This document shows, one piece after another, positions 1-7,360 of a stretch of 14,423 nt of DNA (positions are counted from its first letter, which is position 1; each line of letters opens with the position of its first letter). The position numbers and the translations under genes are program-made. The notes below the pieces were generated by a model. It was not told the origin of the DNA. It saw only the letters and a program-made list of their open reading frames with translations, and searched no databases. The stretch lies in the NCBI GenBank assembly GCA_043780275.1, contig JAYWCV010000255.1:1-14423 (forward strand), written 5' to 3'. The DNA comes from MGR-bin208 sp043780275. GTDB lineage: Bacteria > Bacteroidota > Bacteroidia > Chitinophagales > Chitinophagaceae.

Positions 1-276
1 ATTATCAGTTGCGAATCGGACAGTAACTACAGCATTCTCCTCTTAAAGAATAATAAAAAAATTGTTGTATCAAGAACACTAAAAGAGATTGAAGAATTAC
101 TGGAAGAACATTCCTTTGTCCGTGTACATCGTTGCTATCTTGCCAATCTGAATGAAGTAGAGAAATATGTAAAGGGAGAAGGCGGTTACCTGGTAATGAG
201 TGATGGGTCTTCAATTGATGTTTCCCGTGCAAAAAAAGAGTTTTTGTTGAAAAAACTGTTGCCATATAAGGAATAA
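1..276 (+). CDS. LytTR response regulator, C-terminal fragment (cut by window start)
   Basis: The frame is open from base 1 to the TAA at 274-276 and gives 91 residues; the start and any receiver domain lie outside the window. The visible part is a LytTR DNA-binding domain, with the family pattern HSFVRVHRCYLANLNEVEK around residues 37-55, then a GGYLVMSDG strand turn and a C-terminal helix ending LLPYKE. It aligns without gaps to the end of the regulator at 2710-3462, with 61 of 91 residues identical, so the two are close paralogues. By that comparison the complete protein is probably a REC-LytTR transcription regulator of about 250 residues paired with a kinase further left. Its DNA target cannot be read from the sequence. 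Confidence 0.93.
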   Translation: MISCESDSNYSILLLKNNKKIVVSRTLKEIEELLEEHSFVRVHRCYLANLNEVEKYVKGEGGYLVMSDGSSIDVSRAKKEFLLKKLLPYKE

Positions 277-434
277 ACCTTCCCTGCTATACATTCCGGG
301 CTACAAACCATCATTACATATTGCAAACTATACAGTCTGGCTTTTAAGAGGGTATTACTGCTATTAGTTTTACAAAACCTGATTGCCGCTCTTTTCAGTA
401 ACTTCTACTTATTATTTAAAAACCTAAAACCGGC

Positions 435-441
435 AGGAGGG
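435..441 (+). promoter_or_regulatory. strong Shine-Dalgarno site for the kinase at 449
   Basis: The sequence AGGAGGG lies 7 bases before the ATG at 449. It supports that start, and it is a stronger anti-SD match than at the other genes here, which mostly have only A/T-rich leaders. Confidence 0.6.
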
Positions 442-448
442 TTTTATT

Positions 449-2608
449 ATGAGAAAATATTTTTTTATACCCGTATTGTTATTTGCCTGCTCTTTGGCTG
501 CAATTTGTCAATCTCCAAACAGGTTATTACAATTGTTGCCTTCTTTAAAAGATAGTGTAAGAGTAGATTGCATGAATGACCTGGCTATCATTTATGGTTA
601 CATGGGAAAGGCAAAATCTGATTCAGGTTATTATTACAAGTCATTAGCTTATAAAGAGGCAACAAGGCTTGGATATAAATCAGGAATTGCCATGGCATTA
701 ATTGACCTTAGGGCAGAAACAGATTCAATCAGGATTGAAAATGTAAGGAAGGCAATCCGGATAGGGGAAGAGATGAATGATAACGAAGTGTTGGGCTGGG
801 CTTATTATAATTTGATTCCCGAACCTTCAATTAAAAAGGATAAGGAAAGCAATTTAGAATTGATGAAAAAATCAATTTACTATTTTCAAAAAGCCGGAGA
901 TGTATTAAGAGAAGCTGAAGTGACAAACTGGATATGTATGGAATATTCCGGTGCTGAAAATGAAGAAGGCTTTGATTATTGTCAAAGAAGTGTTCAGCTT
1001 TCAAAGCAAATCCGCTCATCAGTAAAAGATTGGGAAGATTGGGGGCAATACCTTTTTAATTATTCCCTGATGAGTATGTCATCCTTATATGAGCAGGGAG
1101 GCGATTATACAACTGCAATGAATTTATTACGGGAGGCCCGGATATCAGCAAAAGAAAGTAAAGGAGGCTGGGGAATGGAAGAAGTAATGAGCCAGTTGTT
1201 TAATAAAATGGGCCAATACGATTCTTCATTATATTATTTACAAATACTTACTAAAACCGATATAAGGCCGTGGGTCAATATGCTTTTTGGAAGAACATAT
1301 TTTTTAAAAGGAGATTACGAATCAGCGCTGCAGAAATTTCAACAGGCTGTTGATAGTTCAAGAAACACGACTAAGTATGCATCTTTAATGAAAGCATTGT
1401 TAGGGCTGGCAAAAGTTTACGAAGTAAAGAAGAACTACAATGATGCTTTGAAAAATCTAAGGGAAAGTTTAGCCATTTCTCAACGTTTTAATGATCGCCA
1501 GTATAGAATGGATGCTTATGAATTACTTTCAAGACTGCATCATCAATTGGGTAAAAATGATAGCGCCTACCATTACCTGCAGCTATACACCAGTTTAAAA
1601 GACTCCACATCAAACAAGCAATTCTTATGGAAGCTGAATATGAAACTTTACGAATATAAAAGAGCGGCAGCAGATGCCAGGAATGAATCCCAATTAGCAT
1701 TGTTAGGAAAAGATGTTAAAATAAAGGAACAACGGCTAAAACAGGAAGCATCCTTCAAAAAATTTCTGCTTATTGGCTTATTGCTTTTGTTTATCGCCAG
1801 TGTTTTTATTGTAAGAACACTTTTACTTAAACGCAAAAACGATAAACTTAAAAGCATGCAGTTGGAAAATGAATTAAAAATGCAGCAACTGGAGAATGAA
1901 AAACGACAAACAGAGTTTCAAAAGAAAACAACCGAACTTGAAATGCAGGCGCTGCGGGCCCAGATGAACCCGCATTTTATATTTAACTGTCTCAGCTCCA
2001 TCAATCGTTTTATTTTAAAAAATGAACCTGATGCTGCATCCGATTATCTCACCCGTTTTTCCCGCCTAATCCGTATGGTGCTGCTTAATTCACAAAAATC
2101 ATTGATTACACTGGAAGATGAACTGGATATGCTCACCATTTATCTTGATATGGAACGCTTACGTTTTAAAAATACTTTTGACTACCATATCATTTTTACA
2201 AACCGGGTAGATGCCGGAGCTATTTCTATTCCACCCCTACTGCTGCAACCATTTTGTGAAAATGCCATTTGGCATGGGCTCAGGCACCTTGCCGATCCGC
2301 AATCTGGCCGTCATGAGCAGGGCCGGCTTGATATTGCCTTGAGTATGGATAACAAAGTTCTACATTGCACTATTACCGATAATGGAATCGGCAGGCAGAA
2401 GGCAGCAGAAATAAGATCCAAATCTGCAGAGGAAAATAAATCAATGGGATTAAAAATTACCACCGAACGCCTGGCATTGCTGAACCAGCAAAAGGAAAAT
2501 CTTACTTCTTTTGAAATAATGGATTTTAAAAATGAAAAAGGAGAAGCTGCCGGTACAACTGTTAAACTGAAAATATCATTAACTGAACCTGTTGAAGAAT
2601 TAGCTTAG
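449..2608 (+). CDS. TPR-containing LytS-type sensor histidine kinase
   Basis: This 719-residue protein has an N-terminal signal peptide (residues 1 to about 21, MRKYFFIPVLLFACSLAAIC). A mostly helical region at about 35-400 follows with TPR-like helical pairs, for example GDYESALQKFQQAV and KNYNDALKNLRESLAIS. One membrane segment lies at about 435-458, then a charged coiled coil at about 462-500. The kinase core begins with QMNPHFIFN, the His_kinase (PF06580) phosphoacceptor motif, with His509. The ATPase N-box PFCENAIWHG contains Asn605 and the G-box DNGIGRQ starts at Asp644. The layout suggests a periplasmic TPR sensor linked through the membrane to a cytoplasmic kinase. The likely partner is the LytTR regulator at 2710, which phosphotransfer would activate. 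The ligand is unknown. The start is supported by the AGGAGGG site. Confidence 0.93.
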   Translation: MRKYFFIPVLLFACSLAAICQSPNRLLQLLPSLKDSVRVDCMNDLAIIYGYMGKAKSDSGYYYKSLAYKEATRLGYKSGIAMALIDLRAETDSIRIENVRKAIRIGEEMNDNEVLGWAYYNLIPEPSIKKDKESNLELMKKSIYYFQKAGDVLREAEVTNWICMEYSGAENEEGFDYCQRSVQLSKQIRSSVKDWEDWGQYLFNYSLMSMSSLYEQGGDYTTAMNLLREARISAKESKGGWGMEEVMSQLFNKMGQYDSSLYYLQILTKTDIRPWVNMLFGRTYFLKGDYESALQKFQQAVDSSRNTTKYASLMKALLGLAKVYEVKKNYNDALKNLRESLAISQRFNDRQYRMDAYELLSRLHHQLGKNDSAYHYLQLYTSLKDSTSNKQFLWKLNMKLYEYKRAAADARNESQLALLGKDVKIKEQRLKQEASFKKFLLIGLLLLFIASVFIVRTLLLKRKNDKLKSMQLENELKMQQLENEKRQTEFQKKTTELEMQALRAQMNPHFIFNCLSSINRFILKNEPDAASDYLTRFSRLIRMVLLNSQKSLITLEDELDMLTIYLDMERLRFKNTFDYHIIFTNRVDAGAISIPPLLLQPFCENAIWHGLRHLADPQSGRHEQGRLDIALSMDNKVLHCTITDNGIGRQKAAEIRSKSAEENKSMGLKITTERLALLNQQKENLTSFEIMDFKNEKGEAAGTTVKLKISLTEPVEELA

Positions 2609-2624
2609 CGTTCTTTGCGATAAA

Positions 2625-2694
2625 CTTTGTGCTCTTTGCGGTTAAATTATTTTAACGCAAAGACCGCTAAGAAAGAACCGCAAAGAACACAAAG
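2625..2694. repeat. REP-like imperfect inverted repeat between kinase and regulator
   Basis: The arm at 2625-2643 (CTTTGTGCTCTTTGCGGTT) is complementary to 2676-2694 at 18 of 19 positions. A nested pairing is possible between CTTTGCGGTTAAA (2634-2646) and TTTAACGCAAAG (2651-2662). Modules built on CTTTGCG/CGCAAAG also occur at 2613-2619. From memory, similar 'CTTTG(T/C)G...CTTTGCGGTTAAA' units recur between genes in many bacterial genomes, but no genome count was possible here. Nearly the whole 101-bp gap is made of this repeat. It could act as an mRNA hairpin lowering regulator expression relative to the kinase, or be a mobile REP remnant. Confidence 0.75.
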
Positions 2695-2709
2695 ATTTAA
2701 TTTCGAACT

Positions 2710-3462
2710 ATGCTGAAAGCAATAATAGTTGATGATGAACCCTACTGCTGCGAGTCACTCGTCACATTACTCGAACGCTTTTGCCCCGAAGTGAAAATTT
2801 CAGCCATCTGCAATTCCGGCCAGGAAGCATTATCCGCTATACAGGAAATAAACCCCCACCTTGTTTTTTTAGATATTGAAATGCCATACATGAATGGCTT
2901 TGAGTTATTGGAAAAATTACCTGCTATAGATTTTGAACTTGTTTTCACTACCAGCTACGACCAGTATGCTATCAAGGCTTTTCGTTTCAGCGCACTGGAT
3001 TATTTGCTAAAACCGGTTGACCGGGAAGAATTACAAAAAGCGGTGAAGAAAGTTTCGGACCGGATGCAAAGTCCACTCCCCCAGCAACTCGAAATCCTAC
3101 TTCAGAAAATAAATCATACCAGCAATTCCATTCAGCGGATTGCATTACCTACCATGGAAGGTTTGCAACTGGTACCTGTCAATTCCATTATTAGTTGTGC
3201 ATCGGAAGGCAATTACACTATCTTTTTAATGAAGGACAAACAAAAAATTGTTGTATCACGTCCGCTGAAAGAAGTGGAAGAAATGCTGGTTGAGCATTCC
3301 TTTTTCCGTGTGCACCATTCCTATATCGTCAACATGAATGAAATAGAAAAATTCATAAAAACAGATGGCGGTTATCTCATCATGAGTGATGGTTCTATGG
3401 TAGATGTTTCCCGAAGTAAGAAAGAAGTATTGCTGAAGAAGTTGTTGCCGTATAGAGAATAA
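2710..3462 (+). CDS. REC-LytTR response regulator
   Basis: This 250-residue protein has the usual length for the LytR/AlgR family. The receiver domain at about 1-120 carries the acidic pair Asp8-Asp9, the phosphoacceptor Asp55 (LVFLDIEMP), a Thr81 switch residue and Lys101 in LLKPVD. The LytTR domain at about 145-245 includes HSFFRVHHSYIVNMNEIEK and GGYLIMSDG. It presumably takes a phosphate from the kinase at 449 and binds promoter DNA. The REP-like repeat lies between the two genes. The domain is 67% identical to the fragment at 1-276, which points to local duplication of kinase/regulator units. Only 41 bp separate it from the membrane protein at 3504, with no hairpin in between, so both may share a transcript. 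Confidence 0.95.
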   Translation: MLKAIIVDDEPYCCESLVTLLERFCPEVKISAICNSGQEALSAIQEINPHLVFLDIEMPYMNGFELLEKLPAIDFELVFTTSYDQYAIKAFRFSALDYLLKPVDREELQKAVKKVSDRMQSPLPQQLEILLQKINHTSNSIQRIALPTMEGLQLVPVNSIISCASEGNYTIFLMKDKQKIVVSRPLKEVEEMLVEHSFFRVHHSYIVNMNEIEKFIKTDGGYLIMSDGSMVDVSRSKKEVLLKKLLPYRE

Positions 3463-3503
3463 TATTATTTTTTTTCTTACCTTCTCTTAATAAAACTGGC
3501 CAC

Positions 3504-4772
3504 ATGAACCAAAACCTAACTGTCGGATGGAGCCTGACTGAACGAATTGTATTCCGTATTTTCTTTACTTACATGCTATTGTTTTTTATTTTCGTTCCCC
3601 AGCTTTTCCTGGAAGAAAAACTTTTTCCTTTTCTTGATTTTTTGAACCTGCCCTATAAATTTATTACAACCCCGTTTATAACATGGATTGGAAAAACTTT
3701 CTTCCAAATTACGTTTTCATATAATTGGTATGGTGGCGATAATTTGTTTGCTTATGTTACTATACTTGTCCTCACTGTTGTCTCGATACTTATAACGATT
3801 ATATGGACTTTGCTTGATAAACGTAAAGCATATCATTCTTTATACAGGTATATGCATCTATGTACCCGGTATATTCTTGCTTATGCTTTGTTCTCCTACG
3901 GTTTTAATAAACTTTCAGGTGGTCAATTTCGTTTTCCATCTCCCATCGGGATGTTACAACCTTTTGGTGATTTGAATCACTGGGATGTACTTTGGAGTTT
4001 TATGGGAAGCTCCCGTTCTTACTCTTTTTTCGGTGGTCTGCTGGAAACCATTTGCGGCCTTTTATTACTTTTCAGAAAAACATCTACTATCGGTGCTTTA
4101 TTAACACTCGGGACATTGGCTAATGTATTGATGATAAATATTGGCTATAATGTAATGGTAAAAATAATGCTGGTAAATTATTTGCTGATGTCATTTTTTT
4201 TACTGGCACCCAATGCAAAAAACCTGTACAAATTATTTATACTGCATAAAGCTGCTTCTTTTTCAATCGTCCCAATGGTTTTTCAAAAAGTCAACAAATA
4301 CCGGTGGATTTTTATTGGATTAAAACTTTGCCTGATTTTCTTTATGCTATATCCTTTGGTTAAAAGAGAAATTAGGACTATTTCATGGAGATCGGAATAT
4401 CAAAAAAAGGAAGGAATATATATTGTAGAAGAATTTAATCTGAGAAATCAGGTTAGTTCTCCACTTACTACTAAAACTGTGGGATGGAAAAAAATTGCCA
4501 CCAGATACGATGAAGATTTGGCTATTCAGTATGCGAATGATTCACTTAAATTTTATAAGTACATATTGGATACCTTAACTAAAACGTTTACATTATATGA
4601 TCCCAGGGATAAAAAAATTAAGTCGGTATTCTTGTACACCAAGCCATCACCAAATCATTATTTATTTGAAGGAGTCTCAAATACAGATTCTGTCCATATC
4701 TTGGTGAGAAAATTTGACATGGACAGTCTTCCACTGGTAAAAAACAGAGGAAAAATAAAATGGTACCAGTGA
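3504..4772 (+). CDS. DoxX-like multipass inner-membrane protein
   Basis: The 422-residue protein has about seven hydrophobic segments at roughly 13-36, 82-104, 121-137, 172-190, 196-213, 219-235 and 269-286. A soluble, charged tail of about 135 residues follows. The middle contains ILAYALFSYGFNKLSGGQF (123-141), then a GDL...LWSFMGSS...Y..FGGLLETICGLLLL stretch. This order of motifs is what I recall from Bacteroidota proteins annotated as DoxX family, although the typical DoxX domain is much shorter. The activity is unknown; DoxX relatives are linked to quinone or redox functions and to membrane stress. It follows the LytTR regulator closely and may be its target or simply co-transcribed. The DoxX link rests on motif memory only. 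Confidence 0.7.
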   Translation: MNQNLTVGWSLTERIVFRIFFTYMLLFFIFVPQLFLEEKLFPFLDFLNLPYKFITTPFITWIGKTFFQITFSYNWYGGDNLFAYVTILVLTVVSILITIIWTLLDKRKAYHSLYRYMHLCTRYILAYALFSYGFNKLSGGQFRFPSPIGMLQPFGDLNHWDVLWSFMGSSRSYSFFGGLLETICGLLLLFRKTSTIGALLTLGTLANVLMINIGYNVMVKIMLVNYLLMSFFLLAPNAKNLYKLFILHKAASFSIVPMVFQKVNKYRWIFIGLKLCLIFFMLYPLVKREIRTISWRSEYQKKEGIYIVEEFNLRNQVSSPLTTKTVGWKKIATRYDEDLAIQYANDSLKFYKYILDTLTKTFTLYDPRDKKIKSVFLYTKPSPNHYLFEGVSNTDSVHILVRKFDMDSLPLVKNRGKIKWYQ

Positions 4773-4787
4773 TTATTAGCCTATAAA

Positions 4788-4816
4788 CAAAAAAGCCTCT
4801 CAGTAAAACTGAAGGG
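4788..4816 (-). terminator. second terminator downstream of the lone 5S gene
   Basis: Read on the - strand, CCCTTCAGT (4816-4808) pairs with ACTGAGAGG (4804-4796) across a 3-base loop, with one mismatch and one G-U pair. A run of six T (4794-4789) follows. It lies 120 bp beyond the 5S gene in the 5S direction. It also sits 16 bp after the + strand gene ending at 4772, but on that strand it has no T run directly after the stem. Confidence 0.65.
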
Positions 4817-4834
4817 TTAAATAAATATGGCAGC
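4812..4834 (-). repeat. duplicate of the 5S 3' tail plus flank
   Basis: Bases 4812-4834 match 4921-4943, the 3' end of the 5S gene with its downstream flank, at 21 of 23 positions. The copy stops eight bases into the 5S tail (ATGGCAGC on the + strand) and then continues into unrelated sequence. The two copies are 109 bp apart in the same orientation. Confidence 0.75.
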
Positions 4835-4855
4835 CAAAGGAGCAAAGCGAGTGAG

Positions 4856-4879
4856 TCCCGATAGCGAAGCGTATCGGGA
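4856..4879. repeat. perfect 8-bp stem hairpin, left copy
   Basis: TCCCGATA (4856-4863) and TATCGGGA (4872-4879) form a perfect 8-bp stem around the loop GCGAAGCG. An identical hairpin with the same loop is at 14250-14273. It lies between the 5S terminator and the duplicated 5S tail. No T run follows on either strand, so it does not look like an intrinsic terminator. Confidence 0.8.
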
Positions 4880-4894
4880 TACCTACAGTTTTCC

Positions 4895-4924
4895 AAAAAA
4901 AACCTGACTAAACAAATAGTAAGG
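4895..4924 (-). terminator. 5S rRNA terminator, weakened copy
   Basis: On the - strand the stem 4924-4917 pairs with 4910-4903 at 7 of 8 positions around a 6-base loop, followed by a run of eight T (4902-4895). The matching terminator at 14291-14323 has a perfect 11-bp stem. The change at 4921 creates the internal mismatch, and a missing C shortens the base of the stem. Confidence 0.7.
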
Positions 4925-4935
4925 GTTAAATAAGA

Positions 4936-5044
4936 ATGGCAGCTACCTACTCTCCCGCATTGTTGTGCAGTACCATCGGCCATGAGGGGCTTAACTTCTC
5001 TGTTCGGGATGGGAAGAGGTGAACACCCTCGGCAAAACCACCAT
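4936..5044 (-). rRNA. rrf: 5S ribosomal RNA (isolated copy)
   Basis: Read on the - strand, 109 bases start AUGGUGG and end GCUGCCAU, which pair to close helix I. The interior holds the universal 5S core, including CACCUCUUCCCAUCCCGAACAGAGAAG, CCGAUGGUACUG and GCGGGAGAGUAGGU. The ends were placed from the helix I pairing. A lipoprotein gene ends 99 bp upstream at 5144, so no 23S gene precedes it; it is an orphan 5S, or one cut off from its operon. It differs from the copy at 14332 at RNA position 37 (C here, A there), a position in CCAUNCCGAAC that varies among bacteria. No clear promoter of its own is visible in 5045-5143, so it might be transcribed by read-through from the lipoprotein operon. 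Confidence 0.95.
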
Positions 5045-5143
5045 AAAATAAAGCACCAGGTGCCAATAAGACAATGTTATTAAAATCGTCTGTTCAAAGT
5101 TTTAAATTCCTACAGAGTCTTTTTCGAAACTTATTATCGTAGA

Positions 5144-6565
5144 TTATTCTTCTTTCAAATAATGATCAAAAACCCATTTGCCAATAAGTTTCCCCTGCTG
5201 CTCACCATCTATACATGCTTTACGAAAATGGTAGCCAATATATATCCTGGATAAGGAATTTTCCCTGGCAGCCTGCGAAAGGCTGCTATAATTCCTTGTG
5301 GAAGTGAATGAAGAACTGGCAGAACTGAAACTAATATTATCTGTTCCAAAGAAATTTTTCATTAGCTCAGCACCTGCTCCTCCTGCAGTAGCGTGAGCTG
5401 ATCCATGATCCGGTACAGGGGGTGTAGGCCAGTAACGTGTATCCGGAGGGTCTGCAGGGTTCCAGCCTACTACTTCCCAATCAGGGTCTGCGGCAGTATT
5501 TGGATTGCCATCCGTACCTGCAAGATGAATGGCGCTTACAGGCCTCCAAAAGAAATAATGCAATTTAGAATCAAAGCTACTGATATAAGCATCTGCTTCG
5601 CTCATTTGTAATAATGCCAGTAAGCGAGCCACCTGCCAGGCACTCATATTTTTTTTGCTCACAATATTCCTCGCAATCCGGTTCCATCCCTGTGGCGAAC
5701 TTTCTGCCCAGAATTTTGCTATCTCTGTTTGATCAACAGTTCTTGCAATGCTGTTATATCTTCCCAAACTTTTTACTTCATTAAAATCTGCAGTATATGC
5801 TGCACTGTTAATAGCATAAGGTGGGGAAGGTCTAAACTGCAAACCTGAAGTCAGTCCAAATGGAGTTACATTTCCCCATCCGGGAGAATCATACAACCCA
5901 CTAAAAGGCGGAGTATTAAATGGAGGGCCATTGAAAGGAAAAGTAAAACGATATTGGCCAGGTTGTGTTCCTTCAGCTATTGGATACATTGCATTTGCAA
6001 TACCATCCCCATTCCTTTTGGTAAGGATTGCCTGTGCTGCCGCATGCCCAAGAGCAATGCCTTTTGTTTTTGCTTCACCCGAAGCGATAGCTCCAAGCGA
6101 CTGCTGTAATAAATTACTGATATAATCCTTCACCGGTTGCGGGGTTACAAATGCCGGAGGATTAAACTGGTCGTAAAAATCAATGATAACATCATATGCT
6201 ACCTGCGCAACAGCAGCATTTGCATCCGCATCTTTATCCCTTGCATCCAGCAAAGCATAACGTTTATATTTTGGTACAATATTGTTTAAAGCATCATGCA
6301 TTGCAATATTTACCATGGCATAATACCTGGATTCAATAAAAGGTGGAATGGGAGGATTGGGAATGGCCTGCATGGTTTGACTTACAACATCAACAGCAGC
6401 CATGTTCCATGTTAACACCATTTCAGCACTTAGATTACCATTGCCAACTCCATTATTATTAAATAGTGTTTGTTTTTGGCAGGAAGCTAATATCAACATT
6501 AGCGTTACGATAATACATATCCGTGGGTTGATGATTTTGTTTAAGAAAAGAATTTGAATGTTCAT
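5144..6565 (-). CDS. vanadium-dependent haloperoxidase-like / PAP2 lipoprotein
   Basis: This 473-residue protein begins with a lipoprotein signal peptide whose lipobox LASC places the lipidated cysteine at residue 29, so it is probably exported and membrane-anchored. The C-terminal half carries all three vanadate/phosphate-binding motifs of the haloperoxidase and PAP2 superfamily: KLHYFFWRP (Lys334, Arg341), PDHGSAH (385-391, with His391 as the usual acid-base residue) and SRIYIGYH (Arg440, His446, the usual vanadate or nucleophile ligand). The length and the helical N-terminal half fit the vanadium haloperoxidase branch better than small PAP2 phosphatases. It may oxidise halide with peroxide or act as an acid phosphatase; sequence alone does not decide. 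It is the last gene of a three-gene - strand cluster, 51 bp after the lipoprotein at 6617. Confidence 0.88.
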   Translation of the reverse strand: MNIQILFLNKIINPRICIIVTLMLILASCQKQTLFNNNGVGNGNLSAEMVLTWNMAAVDVVSQTMQAIPNPPIPPFIESRYYAMVNIAMHDALNNIVPKYKRYALLDARDKDADANAAVAQVAYDVIIDFYDQFNPPAFVTPQPVKDYISNLLQQSLGAIASGEAKTKGIALGHAAAQAILTKRNGDGIANAMYPIAEGTQPGQYRFTFPFNGPPFNTPPFSGLYDSPGWGNVTPFGLTSGLQFRPSPPYAINSAAYTADFNEVKSLGRYNSIARTVDQTEIAKFWAESSPQGWNRIARNIVSKKNMSAWQVARLLALLQMSEADAYISSFDSKLHYFFWRPVSAIHLAGTDGNPNTAADPDWEVVGWNPADPPDTRYWPTPPVPDHGSAHATAGGAGAELMKNFFGTDNISFSSASSSFTSTRNYSSLSQAARENSLSRIYIGYHFRKACIDGEQQGKLIGKWVFDHYLKEE

Positions 6566-6616
6566 AAAAAAGTTTTTTAAAAATGAAAAAATAATATGTT
6601 ACGATATATTGAACCT

Positions 6617-7351
6617 TTATTCAAAATCATACGTTGTAGTAATTCCTTTTACACCAATTTTGAAATTATCAGCATACCCAATAAAATTTTTTGAGAACAC
6701 TGGACCGCCTACAGATAGCCTGATGGAACCCCCACCTTTGGCAGCATCATTCATGATGGTCGCATTTGGATATCTATTACTATATGTTGCCAGGCTAAAG
6801 TACCATCCGCCATGGTCAGGGTCATCAGCTAATACAGGCCCAATGAACCATCCGCCATGCAATGCATCCCATGTTTGCCATGTGCTAATTTTAGTACTGC
6901 CCTGGTCAGGAAATAAACCCACTACAAAACGCCCAGTTTGATATCTTGGGTCAAAAACAAGATTATTATCTGCTTTTCTGTCTCCATCAGTATCAATTAA
7001 TAAAACAACAAATAGCACGTCTACTGTAGAATCTCTTTGTTCTATATAAGTTGAATATGATAATTCAGTTAAATCCGACAGAAGGATTCCGGAATGTGTA
7101 GTATCTCTTAATCTTCCAAAACTTCTATCGGGAGTACTTAGTTGAAGGCTACTGCTTCCCAATGGCGGAGTTGATGGTGGCGTAACAAACTTAACTGTTG
7201 CTAATCCTGCAGGATTTTTTACCCACCCATTCATATTTGCATCAGATACAATTACCGGGGGTATTTTAATTTCTTCTGCTGAGTCTTTTTTACATGAGGA
7301 GAAGATTGTACAGGCTGCAAGAACCGGTATTGCAAAAATTATTTGTTTCAT
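6617..7351 (-). CDS. lipoprotein of unknown function with a WQTWDA-type exported domain
   Basis: This 244-residue protein has a lipoprotein signal MKQIIFAIPVLAACTIFSSC, with Cys20 the preferred lipidation site (Cys14 in LAAC is an alternative). The following KKDSAEE resembles the Lys/acid stretch that directs some Bacteroidota lipoproteins to the cell surface. The rest is rich in beta-strand, Gly and aromatic residues. Markers include NGWVKNPAG, FVTPPSTPPLGSSSLQL, LTELSYSTYIEQRDS, LIDTDGDRKADN (an Asp-rich, possibly Ca-binding loop), and STWQTWDALHGGWF. I recall the 'STPPLGSGSL ... LSYSTY ... TWQTWDA' order from uncharacterised secreted proteins of several phyla, and the fold may be a concanavalin-like beta-sandwich. 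No catalytic residues can be named. It is 9 bp downstream of the Kelch gene, so co-transcription is likely. Confidence 0.8.
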   Translation of the reverse strand: MKQIIFAIPVLAACTIFSSCKKDSAEEIKIPPVIVSDANMNGWVKNPAGLATVKFVTPPSTPPLGSSSLQLSTPDRSFGRLRDTTHSGILLSDLTELSYSTYIEQRDSTVDVLFVVLLIDTDGDRKADNNLVFDPRYQTGRFVVGLFPDQGSTKISTWQTWDALHGGWFIGPVLADDPDHGGWYFSLATYSNRYPNATIMNDAAKGGGSIRLSVGGPVFSKNFIGYADNFKIGVKGITTTYDFE

Positions 7352-7360
7352 AAAATTATT

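Larger units (their letters stand above)
4827..5027 (-). repeat. direct repeat, left copy (5S module)
   Basis: This stretch matches 14221-14423 with only four substitutions and two single-base indels that I can see by eye (about 97% identity). It contains most of the 5S gene, its terminator, the hairpin at 4856-4879 and part of the duplicated 5S tail. The true right end of the match cannot be fixed because the other copy runs off the window. Confidence 0.9.

Noticed and set aside
4856..4879. hairpin as an intrinsic terminator
   Set aside because: No T run follows on either strand, and true terminators are present on both sides.
4618..4983. 121-codon - strand open frame
   Set aside because: It runs through the 5S gene, two terminators and the end of the membrane-protein gene; its residues are translated structural RNA and repeat sequence.
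5045..5143. remnant of 23S rRNA coding sequence
   Set aside because: No stretch I can recognise as conserved 23S sequence is present; at most it could be former 23S-5S spacer.
6558..6941. 127-codon + strand open frame
   Set aside because: It is antisense to the lipoprotein gene at 6617-7351, which has a signal peptide and a family-like pattern.
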